This document shows positions 15,644-23,831 of a DNA stretch of 64,000 nucleotides, in pieces (the first letter of the stretch is position 1; each line of letters opens with the position of its first letter). The position numbers were made by a program, and so were the translations under genes. This DNA comes from Streptomyces sp. NBRC 110028 (GTDB lineage Bacteria > Actinomycetota > Actinomycetes > Streptomycetales > Streptomycetaceae). The stretch spans positions 55,314 through 119,313 of the forward strand of contig NZ_BBUZ01000024.1 in the NCBI RefSeq assembly GCF_001417735.1, written 5' to 3'. The notes under the pieces are model-generated. The model was not told the origin of the DNA and did no database searches. It saw only the letters and a program-made list of their open reading frames with translations.

Positions 15644-17766
15644 TCGCCCGCGTTCAACTCGTCCTCGGCCCGCAGCTCCGCCGCCAGGTCGACCAGGGAC
15701 CCCTCGCCCGGGATGTGCCAGTACAGGGTTCCCTGGACCTGCTGGTTGTTACCCATGGCCTCCGTGCGGATCTTGCGGACCAGGGTGCTGGGCGCGTAGG
15801 ACTGGCCGTCGGCGGACCAGACCAGCGGTTTGGCCGCACTGTTGCGCCAGGTGGCACGGGCGCGCTCGGGGTTCTCGGCGAGCCAGGCCGACAGGCCTTG
15901 ACGGTCGGGCCGGGTAACCGGACGGAACTCCAGTACCGAACCGACCGGGATGCGCTCGGCCTTGACGAGGAGGCTCACCGCGTTGGTCGAGCGGGCGGGC
16001 TTGCCCTGGACCCGCTCCTCCACGCGGTAGTCGGCGTTGTCCGGGGTGGGTGCTCCCGAGGCCATCTCCGCCAGGACACGGCGCGCGACCACACGCACGC
16101 GTTCCGCTGTGCGCATCGTCGTCAGAATCTGGCTGTTGCGGCCGTACGTCGCCTCGATCGTGGCCACGAGCCAGCCCAGGGTCCGCTCCACGAGTTCGGG
16201 AACCTGTGCCAGCCTCGACTCCCACTCTGTGTCCTCGGCGTCGAGATCGGCGGTCTCCAGGTTCCGGAAGACGACATGGCTGATCAGGAGGTCGCCGTTG
16301 CTCGCCGTACTGGCCGCGCGGCCGAAGAGGTTGTCGCTCAGCTTCTCCAACGCCTCTTTGACCGCGCGCACCAGCCGGACGCACCGCCATACCCGGTGTG
16401 CGGTCGGCGCACTGTTGATGTCTCTGCCGAAGATCTCCTGGTAGTTCGGCTTCTCCCAGAGCTGGGAGTCGTCCCGCTTGGCCTTCGCCGCCAGCTCCGG
16501 GCGACGGTGTGTCGCGGCGAGGGCGATCGCGGCCTCGGTCATGGTGCAGCCGCTGTCGGCGGCGGGCTCCGACTCGCCCCGCTTCACCACGTAGGTGCGG
16601 CCGAGCGACAGCGCGAAGTCGTCCCGCAGGCCCGTCTGGATCGGGTCGCGGGACTTCCAGTCCCGCTCCTCGATGGGGTTCTGGGTGTTGGTGCTGAGCG
16701 TGACCTTGTCACCGAACCCCTCGGGGCAGTTCTCCAGAGAGATGATCCGGATGAGGACGCGGCCGCGCTGGGTCGAGGCCGCGTTCCGCTGCATCGCCCG
16801 GAACATCGCGCTCACCGTCTGCGCGCCGTTGACGACGCTGGCCCCCTCCAGGACGAACCCGGCCCCGGCGCCCGGGGCGAACGCACCCTTGCCCTTCTTG
16901 CGGATACGGTCGCACAGCAGGGTGATGCCGTTGCTGAAGTACCAGAAGTTTTCAGGCTCCTGGAGAAGGGTGCCGCGGATCTTCTCGTTGACGTCGGTGT
17001 CGAGTGAGTCGCGGATGTTCCGGGCGAACAGGTGCCGGTCATGGGTCCCGTACCAGCCGGCGACCTCGGCGGCGGAGATAGTGCCGTAGTACGCGGAGAA
17101 GGGGTGCTCCTCCCGGCCGACACCTTCCATCCATGCCTCCAGGTCGATCTTCCGTTCGGCATGTTCGCCGAGGATCTCCTGGAACAGCCCCCGCAGGTCG
17201 AGGACGCGCCACTCGACCATCTCCTCCGCCCAATTGCGCTTCTTCACCTCGGAGTCGATCAACGTGCGGGTGTCCGGGTGCAGGTCGGTGTCGGTCACCA
17301 GGGCGAGGAGCAGGGTGATCTTGGGGGAGCCGCTGTCCAGAGCGTTTTCCAGCGCCTCGACATGCGGTTCGATGCGCTTGTTGAACTGGTTGAAGTCCAG
17401 ATCCAGCAAATAGTCGAGGCCTCGGAAGAGCCGGTCCACCTCGCTCTGTCCGAAGCCAGCGTTGGCCTTGTCGCTCCACTTCGCCTGGACGAGTGTGATG
17501 TGGTGGCGGACGCCGTGCGCGGTCGCGGGCTCGACGGCGATGGCGTCGATGCCCCAGTCCCGGCGCCCGTCGATGATCGACTCGGCTGCGTCCCGGTCCG
17601 CGCAGCCGGTCTCCCGCTTGACCGCGAGCGCGGCCACCGAGCGGCTGAGCAGAGCCTGTTCCTTGTCGCGGTCCGAGGGCCACGACTGGTCGCGCATGTC
17701 GATCAATGGCTCGAAGCGCTCGATGAGCCGTCTGCGCAGATTGCGGATGTAGTACGAGTGCGACAC
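15640..17766 (-). CDS. AIPR-family phage-resistance-like protein with nuclease-like N-terminus
   Basis: 708 residues from a GTG at 17766, chosen because GGGGAGG (17770-17776) lies directly before it. The central block ENFWYFSNGITLLCDRI and the later ASVVNGAQTV match the AIPR family (abortive infection phage resistance). The N-terminus has WGIDAIAVE (D74) and LVQAKW (Q94, K96), the D...QxK arrangement of PD-(D/E)XK-type nucleases. A DNA- or RNA-cleaving effector is therefore likely. The C-terminal 120 residues are unassigned. It faces away from MAD6 and lies antisense inside the MADS locus, so it is either an added defence gene or an extra subunit. Confidence 0.82.
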   Translation of the reverse strand: MSHSYYIRNLRRRLIERFEPLIDMRDQSWPSDRDKEQALLSRSVAALAVKRETGCADRDAAESIIDGRRDWGIDAIAVEPATAHGVRHHITLVQAKWSDKANAGFGQSEVDRLFRGLDYLLDLDFNQFNKRIEPHVEALENALDSGSPKITLLLALVTDTDLHPDTRTLIDSEVKKRNWAEEMVEWRVLDLRGLFQEILGEHAERKIDLEAWMEGVGREEHPFSAYYGTISAAEVAGWYGTHDRHLFARNIRDSLDTDVNEKIRGTLLQEPENFWYFSNGITLLCDRIRKKGKGAFAPGAGAGFVLEGASVVNGAQTVSAMFRAMQRNAASTQRGRVLIRIISLENCPEGFGDKVTLSTNTQNPIEERDWKSRDPIQTGLRDDFALSLGRTYVVKRGESEPAADSGCTMTEAAIALAATHRRPELAAKAKRDDSQLWEKPNYQEIFGRDINSAPTAHRVWRCVRLVRAVKEALEKLSDNLFGRAASTASNGDLLISHVVFRNLETADLDAEDTEWESRLAQVPELVERTLGWLVATIEATYGRNSQILTTMRTAERVRVVARRVLAEMASGAPTPDNADYRVEERVQGKPARSTNAVSLLVKAERIPVGSVLEFRPVTRPDRQGLSAWLAENPERARATWRNSAAKPLVWSADGQSYAPSTLVRKIRTEAMGNNQQVQGTLYWHIPGEGSLVDLAAELRAEDELNAGD

Positions 17767-17927
17767 GCGCCCTCCCCGATGGCCGACCTGACTGCCAATC
17801 ACCCTAATTGAGGAGGGGTGGCTGTCCCCTGGTACTAATGTGACTCTGGCACGTGGCAGTGCCGCGCACGTCACACCCGCGCGCACCTGGCCGTAACGGA
17901 CCGCAGGGGACAGGACCCGGGGGACTC
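17767..17927. promoter_or_regulatory. Divergent promoter region between AIPR gene and MAD6
   Basis: 161 bases separate two divergently read genes, so promoters for both the AIPR gene (minus) and the MAD6-MAD7-MAD8 operon (plus) should lie here. The local stretch 17795-17845 is A+T richer than the surrounding DNA. No definite -35/-10 boxes or operator could be identified by eye. Confidence 0.4.
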
Positions 17928-20900
17928 ATGGCATGCATCATCAAGGTCGGCGAGCCCGTCAACGACGCCGAGCGCATGGTGTTGCGCCATCTCAGGGACC
18001 GCGCCCCCGCCGAGTGGACCGTGATCTCCAACTTCGAGATATACCGCGGCCGTCAGTGCTTCGAGGTCGACCTCGCGATCCTCACCGACCGGGCCTGCTA
18101 CATCGCGGACACCAAGGGCACGCACGGGCGAATCGAGGTGCGGGGCAAGCGGTGGTTCCCGCAGGGGCGGGCGCCGTTCCCCAGCCCGGTGCGCAAGCTG
18201 CGCGAGCACGCCAAGACCGTGGCGAACCTGCTGCGGCAGTCCCACATCTCGGCGGCCCTCGGCTCGGTGTGGTGCGAGGAGCTGGTGATCCTCCCGTTCG
18301 ACGACGCGGAGCTGGTCGACCACGACAATCGGGACGAGAGGAACACCGTCCTGCTGGGGGACCTCGTTCCCTTTCTCCGCGCGCACAGCCCGTCCAAGGT
18401 CGGGCCCGCCTTCCCGGTCGCCGGGCTGCACGAGGACATCGCCCGCGCCCTGGGCGCCGTGTCGCGACCGCAGTCCGGACTGCCCAGGTTCGGTCACTAC
18501 CAGGCCGTCGAGACGCTCGTCGAAGCGGATCCGGCGCCGGAGGCCGGGGCGGCGGCGGATGCCGAGGACCGGGTGTCGGTATACCGTGCGGTGCAGCCGG
18601 ACCAGCCGAACTCTGGCACGTACCTCGTCCAGGTGCACACGGTCGATCCGCTGCTGCCGGAAGAGGAGCACACCCGGGAGCGGGAACGGATCGGCAACCC
18701 GCTCCAGGCGCTCAACAAGCTGCCGCCCAATCCGCACATCGTGCCCTGTGTGCAGGTGCTGCCGTTGGAGGACGAGACGGGTTACGCGGTCGTCCTGAAG
18801 GACGTGCAAGCCGAGGCGCTGCGGGTACGGATGGCCGGCGGGCCCGGCACCTTGGGCGCGGACGCGAGAGCGCGGATCATGTCCGGCGTGCTGGCCGGGC
18901 TGGCGCTGGCGCACGCGTACCGGGTGGTGCACCGCCACCTCACACCGGACACGGTTCTGGTGGCGCGCAACGGCACGGCGATGATCACCGGCTTCGACTA
19001 CGCGCACACCGGGCAGAAGCGGGCCGGGACCGTGGCCATGGACGCGTACGAGCGCGCGGACGCGGCCTATCTCGCGCCCGAGTGCCTCAACGGACCCGAA
19101 GGTTTCTCCGCCGCTTCCGACGTTTTCGCCGCGGGCGTGCTCTTCCACGAACTGCACACGGGGGAGCTGCCCTTCGTGACCGGCGGCAACCGCCTGGTCG
19201 ACAGCCTGGACGGGGCCGATGTCCCGCCGGAGGTGCGGGAGCTGGTCCGGCGGCTGCTGGCCGCGGATCCGGCGCTGCGCCCGACCGCCCGGGAGGCGAT
19301 CGCCGAGCTGGAGCGGATGGTGCGCGGCGGTTCGGGGAGCGGGGGCGGCGGAGGGGGACCGGGCTCATCGGCTTCCGGGACGGCCGACGAACCCTTCGAA
19401 TGGGAGAACCCCTACAACTACCGGGACCTGCCGTCCGGCTTCCGGCTCACCGAGAAATTCCACGTCCGCAGGAAACTCGGGCAGGGCAAGTTCGGTGTCG
19501 TCTACCAGGTGTTCAACACCCTCGACGACACCGACGAGGTCCTGAAGATCATCACCAGTGATCCGGATTCGGTCGGTGTCCGGCTGAAGGGCGAGTACGG
19601 GATTCTGCGCCGACTGCCGCCGCATCCGAATCTGGTGCGCCTCATCGATGCCGACTGGCTGCCCAAGGGCGGATTCCCGTATCTGCGGTTGGAGTTCGCG
19701 GAGGGGCAGGACCTTCAGGCCTCGGCCACGCGTGAGCGCCGGCTGGGGGCCGCCGATGTGGTACGGCTGCTTGAGGACTGTCTGGCCGGACTCGGCCATC
19801 TGCACCGCAACGGCGTCTACCACTGCGACATCAAGCCCAGCAATCTGCTGTGGACCGCTGACGGCACGAAGTTGCTGGACTTCAACGCGGCGGTGTCCGT
19901 CGACTCCACTCTGACCCCCACCCTCGGCTCGCCGCGCTACCAGGCCCCGGACGCCGTGCCCCGGCAGCGCCCCACCCGGGCGGAACTCGCCGACCTCGAT
20001 CTGTACGCCCTCGGTGTCTCCGCCTACATCGCGCTGACCGGAACATATCCCTGGCCGGGACGCGCGCAGCCGCCAAGGGACGAGGAGGCGCTGGACCCGC
20101 GCAGGATCAGTGGCCTGGGTGACCTGAGCCGCGCCTTCGCCGACGTACTGCTGAGGTCGGTGAGGCCGCGCCGTGCCGACCGGTTCCCGGACGCCGAAGC
20201 GTTCCTGGCGGCCGTACGGGCCATAGGGGAGGTCCGTCGGACGCGTGGCGGCGAGCAGGAGGACGAGCAGGTCCGGCCTGAGCCCGAGCCGGCCTGCACC
20301 ACGGGAGCCGGGCGGGACGGCACCAACGCGTTCGTCGGTCACCTCCAGACCCTCTACAGCCAGAGCTCCCGGACGAACGCGGGCACCCGCGGGCTCGATC
20401 CCGCACAGTACCCGCTGTACGTGGCCACCGCCCTGGACACCGCGCTGCGGGACGACGTCCTTGCGGGCAAACACCGGCTGGTCGTCATCACCGGCAACGC
20501 CGGTGACGGGAAGACCGCCTTTCTGGAGCAACTGGCCGTCGAGGCGGTCAAGCGGAACGCCGTTATGGGCGCGAAACGCGTCAACGGCGACGACTTCGCC
20601 TACCGGGGCCGGGCCTTCCACACCAACCACGACGGCAGCCAGGACGAGGGACACCAGGACAACGACGCCGTCCTCGACGCTTTCCTCTCGCCGTTCCAGG
20701 GCGCGGACGCCGGTGCCTGGCCGCAGGACCAGACGCGGCTGATCGCCGTCAACGAAGGGCGCCTGACGGACTTCGTCACGGCACACGCGGACCGCTACCC
20801 ACTGCTGGCGGACACCGTCCGCCCGGGGCTGGTGAGCGGCAGAGCCGAGCACGGTATCGCCGTCGTCAACCTCAACGCGCGAGACGTTGTCGCCGACCCC

Positions 20901-22133
20901 ACGGGCAACGGGGACTCCATCCTGCACCGGATGGTCCAGGCGATGACCGACCCCAGGCACTGGAGCGGCTGCGGCTCCTGTGATCTGGCGCCTCGCTGCT
21001 ACGCGCGACACAACGCACAGAGCTTCGCGCACCCGACCGCAGGTCCCGTGATCACCGAGCGGCTCGCCGCCCTGTACCGGATGACCCATTTGCGCGGACG
21101 ACTCCACATCACCCTGCGTGATCTGCGCTCCGCCCTGGCCTACATGCTCACCTCCGGCCGGGACTGTGCCCAGATCCATGCGCTCTACCAGCGCCCCGAC
21201 AGCGTGCAGGAGCGTCTGGACAGCTTCTACTTCACCAGCTGGGCGGGCCTGCACACCGAGGGTGAGCAGGAACAGGACCGGCTCCTCACCCAGCTGCGGG
21301 AACTCGACGTCGCGACCGTGCCCGACCCCCAGCTCGACCGCAAGCTCGACTATGTGGGCCCGGACGGCGGCCACAGCCTGATCTCTGTCGACCAGCGCGG
21401 CAGCCATGACGCGGAACTGCTCGGCGATCGGTTCGCGGCCCTGCCCCGAACCCCATCGGCCGACCCGGCGGAGGCCGCCGCGCACCGCGCCTACCTCGCT
21501 GCGGCCCGGCGTCGCTTCTTCTTCGAGAGCCTGGACGGCGAACGCTGGAAAACCCTGCTCAGCTACCGTGCGGGGGGACCGTTTCTGGACCTCCTTGCCG
21601 CGGGTGAACCCGGCCAGGCGGAACTGGACCGGATCATCGAGGCGGTCAACCGGGGTGAGGGGCTGCCCGGGGCCCTCTACGACGGTGAACGGGCGCTGGC
21701 ACTCCAGGTCAGGTCCGTGCCCGGTGGGACCATTCACAGCCACCGGCTGTTCCCCGCCAACCGGTTCACGATCGAGGTCGACGGGCCCGCGGCCTCCGAC
21801 TACGTGGAGACCAGCCCCCGCGAGATCGTCGTCCGGTACCGGGGACGGACACCGGACGGATCCGCCGAGCACCGCGCGGAGCTGGTGGTCCGCCTGGACC
21901 TGTACGAGCTCCTCGACCGGCTGCACTCCGGCCATCAGCCCGGGGTCGAGGACCGCCAGGGGCAGAACCTCGCGCTGGCGGTGTTCAAGAACGCGCTGTC
22001 GGCCACCTCGTACCAGGAGGTGCTGCTCACCGCACCGGGCAGCGTGCCGCACCGGATCACCCGGCTACCGGACGGAGCGCTCCGGCTCGGGCCGGTGGGT
22101 GCGCCGACTGGTGCCGCGACCAGGGGGAACTGA
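17928..22133 (+). CDS. MADS protein kinase (MAD6): NERD, pseudokinase, kinase and P-loop domains
   Basis: 1401 residues from the ATG at 17928 (MACIIKVGEPVNDAERMVL). Residues 1-130 are a NERD nuclease-related domain (FEVDLAIL at 45, ADTKG at 60). Residues about 205-480 form a kinase-like domain whose catalytic loop is HRHLTPDTV (His337 instead of Asp) and whose DFG is GFD, so it is probably inactive. A Gly-rich linker follows. Residues about 505-780 are a canonical Ser/Thr kinase: GQGKFG at 518, K540, HCDIKPSN at 632 and DFN at 651. A P-loop GNAGDGKT (856-863) starts an NTPase-like C-terminal half that contains a CxxCx5C cluster (1015, 1018, 1024). It overlaps MAD7 by TGATG. It is expected to relay infection sensing by phosphorylation. 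Confidence 0.88.
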   Translation: MACIIKVGEPVNDAERMVLRHLRDRAPAEWTVISNFEIYRGRQCFEVDLAILTDRACYIADTKGTHGRIEVRGKRWFPQGRAPFPSPVRKLREHAKTVANLLRQSHISAALGSVWCEELVILPFDDAELVDHDNRDERNTVLLGDLVPFLRAHSPSKVGPAFPVAGLHEDIARALGAVSRPQSGLPRFGHYQAVETLVEADPAPEAGAAADAEDRVSVYRAVQPDQPNSGTYLVQVHTVDPLLPEEEHTRERERIGNPLQALNKLPPNPHIVPCVQVLPLEDETGYAVVLKDVQAEALRVRMAGGPGTLGADARARIMSGVLAGLALAHAYRVVHRHLTPDTVLVARNGTAMITGFDYAHTGQKRAGTVAMDAYERADAAYLAPECLNGPEGFSAASDVFAAGVLFHELHTGELPFVTGGNRLVDSLDGADVPPEVRELVRRLLAADPALRPTAREAIAELERMVRGGSGSGGGGGGPGSSASGTADEPFEWENPYNYRDLPSGFRLTEKFHVRRKLGQGKFGVVYQVFNTLDDTDEVLKIITSDPDSVGVRLKGEYGILRRLPPHPNLVRLIDADWLPKGGFPYLRLEFAEGQDLQASATRERRLGAADVVRLLEDCLAGLGHLHRNGVYHCDIKPSNLLWTADGTKLLDFNAAVSVDSTLTPTLGSPRYQAPDAVPRQRPTRAELADLDLYALGVSAYIALTGTYPWPGRAQPPRDEEALDPRRISGLGDLSRAFADVLLRSVRPRRADRFPDAEAFLAAVRAIGEVRRTRGGEQEDEQVRPEPEPACTTGAGRDGTNAFVGHLQTLYSQSSRTNAGTRGLDPAQYPLYVATALDTALRDDVLAGKHRLVVITGNAGDGKTAFLEQLAVEAVKRNAVMGAKRVNGDDFAYRGRAFHTNHDGSQDEGHQDNDAVLDAFLSPFQGADAGAWPQDQTRLIAVNEGRLTDFVTAHADRYPLLADTVRPGLVSGRAEHGIAVVNLNARDVVADPTGNGDSILHRMVQAMTDPRHWSGCGSCDLAPRCYARHNAQSFAHPTAGPVITERLAALYRMTHLRGRLHITLRDLRSALAYMLTSGRDCAQIHALYQRPDSVQERLDSFYFTSWAGLHTEGEQEQDRLLTQLRELDVATVPDPQLDRKLDYVGPDGGHSLISVDQRGSHDAELLGDRFAALPRTPSADPAEAAAHRAYLAAARRRFFFESLDGERWKTLLSYRAGGPFLDLLAAGEPGQAELDRIIEAVNRGEGLPGALYDGERALALQVRSVPGGTIHSHRLFPANRFTIEVDGPAASDYVETSPREIVVRYRGRTPDGSAEHRAELVVRLDLYELLDRLHSGHQPGVEDRQGQNLALAVFKNALSATSYQEVLLTAPGSVPHRITRLPDGALRLGPVGAPTGAATRGN

Positions 22134-23827
22134 TGGTACTGCGCAAGCGGGACAGCGAATTCCGGCATCTTGGCGTGTCCTACCTGGAGTTCAAGCGCGT
22201 CGAGATGGACCGTGTCCTGACCGGGTTCCTGATGCGGGTCAACCACAACGGCCAGACCAGCAAGATGGTGCGGGGCAAGACACTGGCGAACGAGTTCGTC
22301 GACGAGTTCCGGGCCGAGGAGCACACCGAGAAGTTCCAGGGTTTCCGGGACTCTCCCGACATCGCGCGGCGCTGGATCGAGACCCAGCTTCTGGACATGG
22401 TCAACCGAGGCAGGCCCAACCAGGCGGTCGCGGGGCTACGCCCACTCCACGGGCTGACGTACAAGTTCCGCAACCACCACCACTCCCGCGCCTACGGAGC
22501 TGACGCCCAGCTCTACGAGATGCTGCGGCACGCACGGGGCGGGCGCGGAACGATGGCCCTGGAGAAGATCCGGGCTTTCTTCTTCACCGGACTCGACCCC
22601 GCCCTGGGCACCCAGCTGGTCGGCGCCGGCGTCGACGTCGAGACCCAGGCTGTGCTCCACCTCAACAGCCAGGTGAAGCAGGACTCCCCGGCGAGCGTCA
22701 AGGGCTGGTACTCGGCGCCCCCGCTGTGCGTGGGACAGTCCGACCTGCTCGCCGACGACGTACTGCGGCTGCTGTCCCTGCAGGATCTGCTGCCACGTAT
22801 CGTCATGGTCGAGTACCTGAAGATCCTCTTCGCGTTCCACCTGGCCCTCGGCCAGCTCAAGGCGATGAAACTGCTGCCGTCCGCCGTCGGGCGTTCCGCG
22901 GCCGAGCCCACCTGTGGACCGGAGAACTGCCCCTCGGTCACCGGTGCTTCGGCAGACGGTCCCGGGAGCTGCCCCTTCCGGGTGGGGCTGCTGGTCGACG
23001 CGGCAGGCGTGCCCGGCACCCCCGTCGCCGCCCTCGCGGAGCACAGCGCGGACATCTGGCTGCGCCGTATCCCCGGCTTCGTGCGCGCGGGCTACGTGGT
23101 ACGCAAGCTGGGCGAGTTCGCCGACCATCTCGCCGATGGCAAGGAGATCACCAAGCCGTCCCGAGGGTTCTTCACCGTCGCCGAGCTGCTGCAGTACGCG
23201 GGCGAGGCGTACCGGGAACGGCGTGAGCGGTTCTTCGCCTCGCGCATGGACACGCTCCTCGACGAGACCCCGATCGACGAACAGCCCGAAGGTGTCCGTC
23301 CGTTGCTCAGCGCGGGGATGGGGCTGGGCGCGTTCGAGAAGTACATCGAACTGATCATGGCATATCGGGGCAAGTACCACTACGACTACATCGTCGAGAC
23401 CATCGACTCGCTGCTGCTCAAGAACCGTCCCGGCGCGGTCATCACCCAGCCCCATCGGGGCCGCCGCCGCTTCGTCATGGACAGCGCGCTCATGGAGGTC
23501 CTGGTCCAGATCGCGCTGCTTCGGCCCAATCCGCGCGGCACCCGCTCGCGTTTTCCCTACCACACCGAGCAGTTGAGGCTGGACGAGTTCATGGACACGC
23601 TGCGCACCCGCTACGGGCTTCACGTCGACCGGCTACCCGCCGACGACGGCTTCCCCGCACCTGGGTTCGAGGAGCAGGCCGCTCTGCGGTCGAACGCTGA
23701 GGCGTTCACCACCCGGATGCGGGAGATCGGCTTCTACAGTGACCTGTCCGACGCCTACCTCACCCAGGTGATCACGCCAAGATTCGCGATCTCCCTGGAC
23801 GGTACAGTCACGACGGGCGGGAGGTGA
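22133..23827 (+). CDS. MADS protein MAD7 (function unknown)
   Basis: 564 residues starting at the ATG of a TGATG overlap with MAD6. No enzyme motif is recognised. It is a soluble protein rich in charged helices. One small cysteine group (PTCGPENCPSVTG, then GSCPFRVG, around residues 262-284) could bind zinc. The segment MGLGAFEKYIELIMAYRGKYHYDYIVETIDSLLLKN and the C-terminus, NAEAFTTRMREIGFYSDLSDAYLTQVITPRF, look like protein-interaction surfaces. Its position between the kinase and the HerA-like ATPase matches MAD7 of MADS. It may be a structural partner of MAD8. Confidence 0.78.
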   Translation: MVLRKRDSEFRHLGVSYLEFKRVEMDRVLTGFLMRVNHNGQTSKMVRGKTLANEFVDEFRAEEHTEKFQGFRDSPDIARRWIETQLLDMVNRGRPNQAVAGLRPLHGLTYKFRNHHHSRAYGADAQLYEMLRHARGGRGTMALEKIRAFFFTGLDPALGTQLVGAGVDVETQAVLHLNSQVKQDSPASVKGWYSAPPLCVGQSDLLADDVLRLLSLQDLLPRIVMVEYLKILFAFHLALGQLKAMKLLPSAVGRSAAEPTCGPENCPSVTGASADGPGSCPFRVGLLVDAAGVPGTPVAALAEHSADIWLRRIPGFVRAGYVVRKLGEFADHLADGKEITKPSRGFFTVAELLQYAGEAYRERRERFFASRMDTLLDETPIDEQPEGVRPLLSAGMGLGAFEKYIELIMAYRGKYHYDYIVETIDSLLLKNRPGAVITQPHRGRRRFVMDSALMEVLVQIALLRPNPRGTRSRFPYHTEQLRLDEFMDTLRTRYGLHVDRLPADDGFPAPGFEEQAALRSNAEAFTTRMREIGFYSDLSDAYLTQVITPRFAISLDGTVTTGGR

Positions 23828-23831
23828 CGGC

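Noticed and set aside
19365..22052. 895-residue minus-strand open frame opposite MAD6
   Set aside because: The plus strand carries clear kinase and P-loop motifs; the reverse frame is a GC artefact.
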